A stretch of 64,000 nucleotides of DNA. Source: Desulfoferrobacter suflitae. GTDB taxonomy: Bacteria > Desulfobacterota > Syntrophobacteria > Syntrophobacterales > Syntrophobacteraceae. The stretch's first letter is position 1, and every line of letters starts with the position of its first letter. The notes under the pieces were generated by a model. The model made no database searches. It had not been told where the DNA came from and was given only the letters and a program-made list of their open reading frames with translations. Of this stretch, positions 8,783 to 17,097 are shown piece by piece. The position numbers and the translations under genes are program-made. The stretch is from NCBI RefSeq assembly GCF_022603395.1, contig NZ_JAIBKA010000009.1, forward strand, positions 62,001 to 126,000, read 5' to 3'.

Positions 8783-10536
8783 GGCCTCACGGGATATCCC
8801 TGCTGTTGCCAAGCCCTTAGTCCTCCGGAGAGTATTCTAACCTTGTCATGTTCACGTGCCATCAGCAGCTGTCCCACATGCTCGTCATAGCGTCGACTGA
8901 TGTTGCGCCCGTACACGATCACAACGGTTTCTGCATTGACCAGTCTTGTCAGCTTCATTTTGTAGATGATCTCAAACAACGCCGCGGGCACGTTCACCGA
9001 GTCGGCAATGTGCTTCTGACGATAAAATTCCGGCGGTCTGGCATCGACTATGACCGCCTGTCCGGCCTGCTGCAGCGCTCTCGCCGTGACCGCATCGATT
9101 TCGGCAGGCGGCTCCTGAACAATCGCTTGCGGCAAGACGGAAATACCATGGGGATTGGCGTAGTTAAAAGTGCAGGCAAGAATCAGCGCGGCAAGCAGGA
9201 TCAATGAAACATCCAGCACACTCGCCCGACCGATGCGATCGGCCTGGCGCTGCAGCACACCCTTCAGTGCTGTTTTCGCTCTTTCCAGTACTTTAATGGT
9301 GTGGCGCGCCTCGGTGAGGTCGGCAATCGTCTGCTTGAGCTCCCGGTTGGCTTGCAGCAAATCTTCATTGAGGCACTGAATGGTCTCAAAGGCGCGCACA
9401 TTCCTGAAAAAAATCATGAAATTGGCGGCTTGGGCAAAAAACAGCTGCTCTTCTTCGTCCGCCAGGGGCAGACCGGCCAGGGTTGGTCCGAGACCCACGA
9501 GCCCCAGAGCCGACTGGTCGACAACAAGCATGGCCGCCGTCTGCATGTTGATACCAAGATCGAGCTCGCCGAAAAGCGCTTGCGGATCCTGCAGACGCGA
9601 GACGGTCAGAGGCTCCATTGTGCGTTTCGCGGCTGCAGCCAGGCACCTGTAGAACAGTTTATCGGCTTCCTTTGCAGCGATATGAAGCTGCCGGCTGGTT
9701 CCCCGGGCTACGGTTTTGACCGTTTGAGCGGAGCGTTCATAGATCAGGGCAAATCCCCCTTTCACTCCAAATGTTCCCAGGATATTCAACAGGAACGCCT
9801 CCAGCAGCCTCTGGGATTCAGCAATAGGGCTCAACTCAGCTGTCAGTTCGTACAGGCTCCTGAGGTGATGCACGCGTCGGTCCAGGTCGTCGCGAGCGTG
9901 CTGAGCCAGTTCGAGAGTTTCCGTCAGGCGGATGTTCTGCTTCTGCAGCTCGGCGTTGAGCTGTTGAATATTCTGTGTGAAAAGCGCGTGGGACAGTGCA
10001 CTGACCAGAATGTTGATGAGGTTCGAGAGCAGGCTGTAATCATCTTCTTCAAAGGGCTGCGCGGATATCTTCCTGCCCAGTCCCAAGAGACCGCAGTATT
10101 CCTGGCTGATGTTCCACAGCACAACAAGTTCCGTTTGCCCGGGCAGTGGCGAATGTTCAGGCAGGCTGTCGCGATTCAAAATTTTCGGCACGCAGCAGGT
10201 CAGGCCGGGGTGCGCTTCCTGGGCATAGAACTGTTCATAAATCGGCCACAGATTCTGCTGAAGACTGGTCGCTTCGGACTCGGGGATACCCCTGTGAAGC
10301 ATGCTCCCCTGCCGACTTCTGGTGTTGAGCAGCAGTATCAATCCTGTACCGATGCCCAAAGAGCCCATCGTCATCAGCAGGAAAACGTCCATAATTCGTT
10401 TGGGTTGTATCAGGCCGTCCAGTTCCCGTGAAGTCTCCAGGAGAGTCTCCAGGAAAAATACCCTCCTGTCGAGCTCGCCGCGGGTTTTTTGGGCCGGGTC
10501 AGACGCACTGCGCCATTGTGAGGTATCGATTTGCAT
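8779..10536 (-). CDS. GAF-GAF-TM-rhodanese-like protein with non-canonical active loop
   Basis: 585 residues. Two GAF-like sensor domains (about 25-190 and 225-385) are separated and followed by coiled coils (190-225, 385-432). One transmembrane helix (440-458) follows, then a rhodanese-like domain (483-585) with IVDARPPEFYRQKHI and SGGLRAWQQQGYPV. In active rhodaneses the loop begins with a catalytic cysteine. Here the loop reads VIVYGRNISRR, with Gly543 where the cysteine is expected, so persulfide transfer is unlikely. The orientation puts the GAF domains in the cytoplasm and the rhodanese fold in the periplasm, or the reverse. A single TM with no signal peptide favours cytoplasmic GAFs. 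It starts 3 bases after the thioredoxin-like gene stop. It probably works as a sensor or scaffold in this operon. Confidence 0.8.
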   Translation of the reverse strand: MQIDTSQWRSASDPAQKTRGELDRRVFFLETLLETSRELDGLIQPKRIMDVFLLMTMGSLGIGTGLILLLNTRSRQGSMLHRGIPESEATSLQQNLWPIYEQFYAQEAHPGLTCCVPKILNRDSLPEHSPLPGQTELVVLWNISQEYCGLLGLGRKISAQPFEEDDYSLLSNLINILVSALSHALFTQNIQQLNAELQKQNIRLTETLELAQHARDDLDRRVHHLRSLYELTAELSPIAESQRLLEAFLLNILGTFGVKGGFALIYERSAQTVKTVARGTSRQLHIAAKEADKLFYRCLAAAAKRTMEPLTVSRLQDPQALFGELDLGINMQTAAMLVVDQSALGLVGLGPTLAGLPLADEEEQLFFAQAANFMIFFRNVRAFETIQCLNEDLLQANRELKQTIADLTEARHTIKVLERAKTALKGVLQRQADRIGRASVLDVSLILLAALILACTFNYANPHGISVLPQAIVQEPPAEIDAVTARALQQAGQAVIVDARPPEFYRQKHIADSVNVPAALFEIIYKMKLTRLVNAETVVIVYGRNISRRYDEHVGQLLMAREHDKVRILSGGLRAWQQQGYPVRP

Positions 10537-10539
10537 GGG

Positions 10540-11100
10540 CTATTCTGCGAGCTTGCCGATCCTGTCGTAGAACGGGTCAATGTCTTTGATTGTGCCCGGA
10601 TGCACGTAAAGGAGCTTTCCCTCTTGATCAACCACCATGGTGAAAGGCGTGCGCGGCTCCCCCAATGACTTGTGCACGCTGTATCGGGGGTCTTGCACCA
10701 GCGGGTAATTGTACTGGCCTTCCTTGCGCAGGTGCTCTATTTCCATGGCAGTACCCCCTGCAGCTATCCCGAACATCTTTACCTTGTCCTGCAGTTTGCC
10801 CTTCTGCAGCCGGTTGAACAGGTTTCTAAAAAGCGGCGCCTGCTCATAGCAATAGGGACAGTAGACACCAATGACTTCGATCACTATTACCTTGGCATCG
10901 AGGTCCTTGAGCTTGAAAGTGGCCCCCTGCACCCCCAGGTATTGGCGGTCGGCCTCCCCGGTTGGACTGGTGAGCTCCATGTCAGGCAGGGTGTCCCCTT
11001 CTTCAGGAGGACTGTCACAGAAAGCTGGTCCCGCAAAAAACGCCGAACACGATAAAATTAATAAAATGAGCATACCTTTGTTCCGCCGATTCATCTTCAT
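10540..11100 (-). CDS. Periplasmic TlpA/ResA-like thioredoxin-fold protein
   Basis: 186 residues. Signal peptide MNRRNKGMLILLILSCSAFF...AFC, then an AhpC/TSA-thioredoxin fold with the redox motif YCPYC (about residues 80-84) and the cis-proline segment PRTPFTMVVDQEGKLLYVHPG. The TSPTGEADRQYLGVQGATFK insertion near the N-terminus resembles TlpA-like proteins. The likely role is a thiol-disulfide oxidoreductase in the periplasm. The start at 11100 (ATGAAGATG) has AGGAG 8 bases upstream and is preferred over the GTG at 11109. It lies between the response regulator gene and the GAF-rhodanese gene in the same operon. Confidence 0.85.
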   Translation of the reverse strand: MKMNRRNKGMLILLILSCSAFFAGPAFCDSPPEEGDTLPDMELTSPTGEADRQYLGVQGATFKLKDLDAKVIVIEVIGVYCPYCYEQAPLFRNLFNRLQKGKLQDKVKMFGIAAGGTAMEIEHLRKEGQYNYPLVQDPRYSVHKSLGEPRTPFTMVVDQEGKLLYVHPGTIKDIDPFYDRIGKLAE

Positions 11101-11179
11101 GGGTAACACTCCTTTGGAATTTCATCAACGGATGAGCTCCAATGATTGATTCTGTAAAAAAACAGCGGCCGTTTCCGAT

Positions 11180-11893
11180 TCAGGCTCCACTCAAGGCCTG
11201 CTCCAGTGATTCATGGGACTTGACCAACCTGGAGATGCCGACAATCTCGAACACCTTCCTGAAATTCTCCGACAGTCCGGCGATCAGCACTTCCTGTCCC
11301 TGCTTTTGACTATCGAGCAGCAGTTGAGTCAGTAGAGCAATGCCGGCGCCGTTGATGGATGCATTTTCGAGAAAATGAAGGATAATGGTCTTCCTGTCCA
11401 TTTCCACTGCCCGCTTATAAGCTTCCTGCAGCCTGGCTTCCGAGTGTGAGGTCAGATTTCCCTGGATGTGCAGCACGGCACATGTGCCCAACGGTTCCAG
11501 TCTAATCTCGTTTTCCTTGTTCTTGGCCAGTTGTCTTCTTTCCTTGGCTCGCTTCAGGGCCTGTTCGAGCAAATGGCGCTGGATGGGTTTATTGATGAAA
11601 TCGGTCGCGTCAAGATTGAGCGCTTTGATGGCCAGCTCCATGTCGCCATGGCCCGTAATGACAATCACTTCGGTTCTTGGCTCGATCTCCTTGATGCGTT
11701 TGAGCACCTCGATACCATCCATGCCCGGCATCTTGATGTCGGTGAGGACCAACGGCGGGTGTTCCCGCTCGAAAACTTCCAGCCCCTCTCTGCCGTTTTC
11801 TGCGGTAAACACGGTATACCCGTAAGCGTTCAGGGTCATTCTGAACATAACGAGGGTCGGTTTTTCGTCATCAATGACAAGTACTTTTTCCAT
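11180..11893 (-). CDS. Response regulator with REC and STAS domains
   Basis: 237 residues. The receiver domain (1-120) has the acidic pair DDE at 8-10, the phospho-acceptor Asp52 in LVLTDIKMPGMDG, Thr in VIVITGHGD and Lys in FINKPIQ. A short linker leads to a STAS domain (about 125-237: LGTCAVLHIQGNLTSHSEAR, ILHFLENASINGAGIALLTQ), as in anti-sigma-factor antagonists. Output is therefore by protein-protein interaction, not DNA binding. It follows the sensor kinase gene by 50 bases and is its probable partner. The usual phosphorylatable serine of STAS proteins is represented by NASINGAG, where a Ser is present. Confidence 0.9.
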   Translation of the reverse strand: MEKVLVIDDEKPTLVMFRMTLNAYGYTVFTAENGREGLEVFEREHPPLVLTDIKMPGMDGIEVLKRIKEIEPRTEVIVITGHGDMELAIKALNLDATDFINKPIQRHLLEQALKRAKERRQLAKNKENEIRLEPLGTCAVLHIQGNLTSHSEARLQEAYKRAVEMDRKTIILHFLENASINGAGIALLTQLLLDSQKQGQEVLIAGLSENFRKVFEIVGISRLVKSHESLEQALSGA

Positions 11894-11943
11894 TCATCCT
11901 CCCTGCAGTGGATTCTATCAGTCACACGCCTTAAAACGCCGCA

Positions 11944-13455
11944 TCAATGCGCCGCTGCAAAACTCAGTTTGAAGGTGGTTCCTTCGCCCTCCCGGTTCAT
12001 GACCTGGATCTCGCCTCCGTAGTCCTGCACTATGCCGTAAGTGATGGCGAGACCGAGGCCCATATCGTTGCTGGTTTCCTTGGTGCTGAAAAAAGGCTCG
12101 AAAATCTTGTCCCGCACCGATTCAGGGATGCCGATGCCGGTGTCCTGGACTTCAGCCACCACCTGGTCGCCGTCCTGGTAAGAACGAATGGTGATCGCAC
12201 CACCGGGCGCTCCGCCGTGGGTCTCGGCCTTCTCATTAATCGCATCGCGGGCGTTGGCCGCCAGGTTGAAAAAGATCTGTTGCAGCTTGTTGTCATGAGC
12301 AAGAATGGCTGGGATTTGGTCGGAAAGCTGCAATTGAATCTGAATGTTTTCAAGCTCGAACTGTCTCTTGACAATGGAGACCACTCCGCGAATCGGCTTG
12401 TTGATATCGACTTTTTCCGTTACCAGTTCCGCCTTTCTGCCGAACGACCTGAGGGTGTTGATGATTTCAGCGGCCCGGTCCACCTGGGTGCTGATTTCAC
12501 TGACGACCTGGTGGAGATGGTCCCCGGGGACCTCGAGATTCTGCTCGCTCACCATCGCCAAAAAATCGCTTCCCATTTTGATTGCGTTCAGAGGCTGATT
12601 GAGCTCATGGGCAATGCCGGCGGACATTTCCCCCAAAGACTTCATCTTGCTCGCTTGAATCAACTGTGCATCTTTTTCAATCATCTCGGATATGTCGGTA
12701 GAAGAGATAATGATGGCCGGCCTTTCCCGGTAACTGATGTGGCAGGCATGCAGGCTTACGAAGAAGGGTTTGTTTCCTTTACGGTAGTGCATCACCTTCG
12801 GGTAGTACGCAGATCCCTGGCTGCCTCCCTCCTCTTCGAACGAAGCGAGGCAGGAGGCGGTGTTTTCCGGCCCAAGTTCGAGGAAAGACCTGCCAAGCAG
12901 CTCGCTTTTGGGATAGCCGTAGACTTCCACCGCGCGCGGATTGGCATCGAGTATTTCGAACGTACCGCAATCCACCACAAAAATTGGGTCCGGCCCACTG
13001 TCGAATAAAGACCTGTATTTTTCCTCCGACTCGTGCAGGCGCCTGCGGTACAGTCGAATGCTCCAAATCATATTGTAGAAGGAATCGGCCAGCTGGGCCA
13101 CTTCATCGCCCCGCTGCCGGCGATAGAATTCACATTTGCGACAAGTCCTCAGTTCCTCGCTGCCGTTTTCGGGACGGGCGATTAACGGGTCCACCTGATC
13201 GAAGTGCCAGCAGGGCAGGTCATTGCTGGCAAAAGCAGGGCAGTCATGCGGCTCCCATCCTCCTCGTACCTGGTGCAGGTCCAGCTGACAGCAATTCTCA
13301 TTTTGGGTTTTGTCGAGTTTTTCGCACTTGCTCCCAGGTGATGCGAGGGCAAAGATATAGCCTGCGTCTTCTGGTAAGACGTTTCCGAGTTCAATCTTGT
13401 CTGTAGTTCGTGTTGCGGGCGGGCAATATACGCTGAAGATGTCCTCTCTACAATC
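11944..13455 (-). pseudogene. Sensor histidine kinase, C-terminal part (gene split by IS)
   Basis: Carries the catalytic part of the kinase: a cysteine-rich stretch (CPPATRTT, NENCCQLD, CRKCEFY) that may bind metal, a PAS domain (SLFDSGPDPIFVVDCG...), then HisKA GIAHELNQPLNAI with the phospho-accepting His, and the HATPase domain with N box NLAANARDA, G1 QDTGIGIPES, F box FEPFFSTKE and G2 GLGLAITYG. The N-terminal sensor part lies at 14868-15549 on the far side of an insertion sequence. A fresh ATG at 13458, contributed by the IS end, could still start a soluble 504-residue PAS-kinase. Joining the halves through one GAT codon reads SHFE-D-CREDIF, which is in frame. Confidence 0.85.
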
Positions 13456-14867
13456 CATCGCTTATCCAGGTGCAGCGCGCGTAAGGCCCTTTAGCATAAA
13501 GTCCAGGAGGTGTTGCCAGCTATCAAAACAAATGTAGCGGGTCAAGGCCCGTAGGTCATCGAAGAATGTCTTGCGTGACGGTAGAATCTTTCGAAGCCGC
13601 TGGTAGTCTTGGTCGGTCCATTCCAAGACGGTATGGAACAAAAAGGCCAGCAGGTTGAAGGCGACCAGCAGTGAGGACAGGTGCTGCTTGCCGTGTCCGT
13701 AATTGTGTTCGAGATTGTAGCCTTTGGTCTTCAGCGTATTATTGTTCTCATTTTCTACTTTCCAGCGGCTGCGGCCACCGGCGACAAGGATCTCCACATT
13801 ATGATCGGTAATCTTAAAATTGGTGGCAAAGGCATTTTTGTAGAGCACTTGACCGTCTTCTTTGGAAATGGTCAACTCCATCCAGTTGACTGTCAATGCA
13901 TCTTCGGTGTCGCGCAGAGGCACGTCGTTGGCGTATTTATAGGTGTAGATCTCCCGCTGCTTCCCATTCCAACGGGTGATAACAAATTGGTTGAGGTCTC
14001 CATGCTGCTCCAGCAGTTCCACCCATCGATAAAGGCTTTTATGCGAATCGGGCTTGCACACAAACAAGAAGTTGAACCCCTTGGAGAGAACCAGCCGGCA
14101 CATTGGTTGACGACAATAGAGGTCGTCGCCCAGAATAGTTACAGCAATTTTACGGAATTTATCGCCGTGCTTTTCCAGCCACCGCTTAGCGGCATTGGTT
14201 TCACAGTCCTGTTTGTCACTGCCATCTTGAGGGACAACGAATTCAGGAGCCAGGGAAATCGCCACGTTGTGGGCAGGGTTTACGATCACCGGTGTAATGG
14301 CACTATGATGATAGGTTACCGAACCATCTTTGCGCATAGTGGTTGAACAATTCGGGCAATGAATCTTCTTGGATGAAAAATGGTAGGTACCATCAAAGGC
14401 CATCGCCAAATTGTCCCGGTACCAGAGCATAGGCGAGAGCAGATTCTGCGTTTTAAGAGTTTCGAACACATTGTCAAAGACCTGCGAAAGATATGATGGA
14501 GCAACTGGGTCAAGCATGTCTCGGATGTGGTTATCGGAAGGAATTTGTTGGATACCAAAAATAGTTTGAGTATTGTCTCTACCGGTGCGTTGGCGCATTG
14601 CTTTTTGATGTGCGAGGAATGAAGGATTCTGAGTGTAGAACACGGAAAACGCGGCCATACCAATGTCTTGCATGCTATAGGTGGTATTGTTGCCGGTTCG
14701 CTGATCCGGGAAGTGATCAATGGCGGCTCGCAGAAAGCTCAACAACGTCTCCAATTTAACCGGTTTATTGGACATCTCCCCTCCAGTCCTGCTGCAAATT
14801 GTTATGGGCCTAAAAACAGTCCAAATAACAATTGCATACACGACTATGGGCGTGCTGTCCAGGACAA
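13456..14867 (-). mobile_element. Insertion sequence (DDE transposase) inside the sensor kinase gene
   Basis: About 1.4 kb between the two kinase halves, containing one transposase gene. The ends share an imperfect inverted repeat: TTGTCCTGGACAGCACGCC on the upstream side, and TTATCCAGGTGCAGCGCGC read inward from 13462. A 4-base GATT flanks both ends (13452-13455 and 14868-14871, in minus orientation) and is a candidate target duplication. Exact ends are uncertain by a few bases, because the right inverted repeat lies about 6 bases inside the proposed end. Confidence 0.7.
13462..14775 (-). CDS. IS transposase (DDE, IS4-like/ISNCY-like)
   Basis: 437 residues. RNase-H-type transposase with candidate catalytic acids in MAFDGTYHFSSKKIHCPNC (with a CPNC pair), VTILGDDLYCRQPM and RSRWKVENENNN, where the last has the W...E spacing of the YREK-type signature in IS4-related enzymes. 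The start ATG at 14775 is preceded by GGAGGGG. The same frame is open all the way back to the kinase start at 15549, giving a 695-codon in-frame fusion of sensor domain and transposase. The real transposase start is internal. I assign it to the broad IS4-like/ISNCY group. The exact family is not certain. Confidence 0.8.
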   Translation of the reverse strand: MSNKPVKLETLLSFLRAAIDHFPDQRTGNNTTYSMQDIGMAAFSVFYTQNPSFLAHQKAMRQRTGRDNTQTIFGIQQIPSDNHIRDMLDPVAPSYLSQVFDNVFETLKTQNLLSPMLWYRDNLAMAFDGTYHFSSKKIHCPNCSTTMRKDGSVTYHHSAITPVIVNPAHNVAISLAPEFVVPQDGSDKQDCETNAAKRWLEKHGDKFRKIAVTILGDDLYCRQPMCRLVLSKGFNFLFVCKPDSHKSLYRWVELLEQHGDLNQFVITRWNGKQREIYTYKYANDVPLRDTEDALTVNWMELTISKEDGQVLYKNAFATNFKITDHNVEILVAGGRSRWKVENENNNTLKTKGYNLEHNYGHGKQHLSSLLVAFNLLAFLFHTVLEWTDQDYQRLRKILPSRKTFFDDLRALTRYICFDSWQHLLDFMLKGLTRAAPG

Positions 14868-15549
14868 AATCTTCAAAATGAGAATTGCTGTCCAGCTGAA
14901 CATCAAAATTGCCGCGGCTCAGCTCGTCGGATATCCTGGTCAGTTTGGAAATGGGCATGGTGATGTATTTGGAGAGCCAGTGACTGAGAACAAATATGAT
15001 GATAATGATGACCGAAAGGTAGCCGAGAAAGGCGAAGCGCAATTTTGCCACCAGGCTGTCGATATGGCTCTTGTTCAGCCCCACATGCACCATCCCGATG
15101 CGATAGATCCCCTGGGTGATGGGAGTGGCGATATCGTAGGCGGCCTGGTCTCCAATGGCAAACAATCGCACGCTGCGGATTTCGCCGGCCGGCACCGGAT
15201 TGGCGTGGCGCAGCTCGGCAGGGAACGGACGGGTGAAGGTGTGACTGATGACCTCATTGTCCTGATCGGTGATAAAAATGTAGGAAACAAGATGTTGGCG
15301 TTCGGTCAGCTTCGCCTCATCAAATATCAGGCCCAGCAGTTCCGGGTAGTTTTTGTCGAGGATGTAACCACTGCCCCGTTCGGCAATGGTGCGAGCGATG
15401 GCTACGCCCCTCAATTCCAATTCGGAAATGAGAGTCGAAACCAGTATCCAGCGGGCGAGGAAAGCGATGGTAGCGCTGATGATGAGGATCACCACCAGGT
15501 TGGCAAAAAAGAACTTGTTCTTCAGGCTGATATCGGCAAACCGTTTCAT
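14868..15549 (-). pseudogene. Sensor histidine kinase, N-terminal sensor part (gene split by IS)
   Basis: 227 residues. A transmembrane helix (FFFANLVVILIISATIAFLA), an extracytoplasmic domain of about 130 residues (IFITDQDNEVISHTFTRPFP, a Cache/PAS-like sensor with GIYRIGMVHVGLN), a second TM (FLGYLSVIIIIIFVLSHWL), then a HAMP segment (ITMPISKLTRISDELSRGNF). It starts with ATGA overlapping the stop of the upstream periplasmic binding protein gene, so sensor and binding protein were co-translated. The catalytic part continues at 13455. The insertion falls just after HAMP, so the membrane sensor is now uncoupled from the kinase core. Confidence 0.85.
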
Positions 15550-16817
15550 GGCCGTTGAGAAATCTCCTCCGGGGGTGCCGCGCCCGGTTTGCGCGCCGAA
15601 ATTTCCTTCTCAATTTCGGTCCAATCTTGAACTAAAACGAACTCGCCGTTTTCCAACAAAGTGAAATAGACCTGGTCGAGACCTTGATGGTCATCACTGC
15701 CGAAGGAAATTTCGAGATCCGATCCGAGCGCATAATTCTGAATGGACTCAACCGCGGCGATAAAACCTTCTCTGGTCAAATCGCGCCCGGCCCGATCGAG
15801 TCCTTCCACCAGGACCCGCGCGTTGATATATCCTTCGAATCCCACAAAGTTCGGTTTATCGTCCGGAAAGTACTTGTTGAGCAAAGTCACATAACCGGTT
15901 TCCCCTTCCAGCAGCGATTTGGGCTGACCGCCTTCGGGCGGCGGCACCACCTGCGACATGATCACCGTTATATCGCGTTGCGCGGCAAGCCTGCGAGCCA
16001 GTTCCTCGGCACCGACGAAGGAAACCAGGTAAAAGACCGGATTGTATCCTCGTTCGACGGCGAGGCGGATGAACTTGGCACAAGGATCATAGGTTCCGAT
16101 CATGACAACCGCTTCGGCCCCGGAGCCGATAATCTTATTGAGTCCCTCGGTCACTTCCATGGTGCCTCGGATGTAGGAGCCGCCTGCAACCGGAGCCAGG
16201 TTGAATTCTTTTAAGGCGAGCTCGGTCCCGGTGAGGCCGTCGAAGCCGAATGCGTCGTATTGATAAAAGACGGCGATTTTACTGAGGCCCAAATCCTTGA
16301 GCAAATGAGCCACTGCAGCCCGGGTTTCCTGATAATAAGAGGCGCGCACATTGATCACGTAGGCATTGAATGGGTCCCGCAATGCATTGGCGCCGGTAAA
16401 CATGCCCACCAGAGGAATCCGGGCTTCTTCCACCAGAGGCAGGATCTTGACCGTAGTGGGCGTGCCCACATAACAAAAGAGAGCGAATACTTTGTCGTCG
16501 ATGATTAACTTCTGCGTATTGGCCAGGCATTTTGGCGGATCGTAGCTGTCGTCGTAGGCTGTGATGTTAATTTTGCGCCCGTGAATTCCACCGTTATCGT
16601 TCACATAATTAATATAGCAGAGCGCCCCGCGCAAAGTCTGAGTCCCTAGAAAACTGGCATGACCCTGCAGCGCCAGCGAAGAGCCCAGCACGATTTCCTG
16701 ATCCGTGACCCCGGGGGAAACTTTTGGCATAACGGTATCCAGATCGGACTGCTCACAGCCGGACTGCGATGCAAGTAAAATCAACAGAATCAGCACGCAA
16801 AGGGCTCTCTTTTTCAC
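15546..16817 (-). CDS. Periplasmic substrate-binding lipoprotein (branched-chain amino acid type)
   Basis: 423 residues. Signal peptide with a cysteine at about 21 (LLASQSGC). The mature protein is a Peripla_BP_6/type 1 periplasmic binding fold: EIVLGSSLALQGHASFLGTQ, YINYVNDNGGIHGRKINI, NTQKLIIDDKVFALFCYVGT, IAVFYQYDAFGFDG, and FEGYINARVLVEGLDRAGRD. Such proteins feed ABC importers, but no permease or ATPase gene is nearby. Instead the gene overlaps (ATGA) a sensor kinase, so it probably supplies ligand sensing to the two-component system. The start is the GTG at 16817 with GGGAGG 5 bases upstream, preferred over 16844. It is the first gene of the operon running to 7406. Confidence 0.88.
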   Translation of the reverse strand: MKKRALCVLILLILLASQSGCEQSDLDTVMPKVSPGVTDQEIVLGSSLALQGHASFLGTQTLRGALCYINYVNDNGGIHGRKINITAYDDSYDPPKCLANTQKLIIDDKVFALFCYVGTPTTVKILPLVEEARIPLVGMFTGANALRDPFNAYVINVRASYYQETRAAVAHLLKDLGLSKIAVFYQYDAFGFDGLTGTELALKEFNLAPVAGGSYIRGTMEVTEGLNKIIGSGAEAVVMIGTYDPCAKFIRLAVERGYNPVFYLVSFVGAEELARRLAAQRDITVIMSQVVPPPEGGQPKSLLEGETGYVTLLNKYFPDDKPNFVGFEGYINARVLVEGLDRAGRDLTREGFIAAVESIQNYALGSDLEISFGSDDHQGLDQVYFTLLENGEFVLVQDWTEIEKEISARKPGAAPPEEISQRP

Positions 16818-17042
16818 TCCAGCCTCCCAGGATTTTGCAAACAACAGCGCGGGAACAGAACAGCAAACTTTACCCGTCGGCGTCTGTGAAAAGTAACCGG
16901 AAATTTCTATACTTTCTAATTATAAGCATTTACAAATCATTTCCACTAAATTCTGAACGCTTGAGTCAACAAGGGTGTTGCGAAAGGGACCGGCGGTGTT
17001 GCTCGGGACGGGGTGTGAAGTGATGGGAAAAGGAAAGACGAG
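16818..17042. other. Intergenic: upstream of the binding-protein operon
   Basis: AT-rich stretch (16890-16945) that must hold the promoter of the minus-strand operon. I do not see a confident -35/-10 pair. No gene is supported. Confidence 0.4.
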
Positions 17043-17073
17043 GCGGCACCGGCCGATGGTTGGCCGATGCCGC
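17043..17073 (-). terminator. Candidate terminator hairpin after cbpB
   Basis: GCGGCATCGGCC pairs with GGCCGGTGCCGC around a short loop, 25 bases after the cbpB stop. The downstream minus-strand run is CTTTCCTTTTCCC rather than a pure U-tract, so termination efficiency is uncertain. Confidence 0.5.
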
Positions 17074-17097
17074 TTGAGCCCAACGATCAAGGTTGGT

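Noticed and set aside
13462-15549. One 695-codon open frame joining a membrane sensor to a transposase
   Set aside because: It is a kinase N-terminus read through into an inserted transposase. The transposase has its own ATG and ribosome site at 14775.
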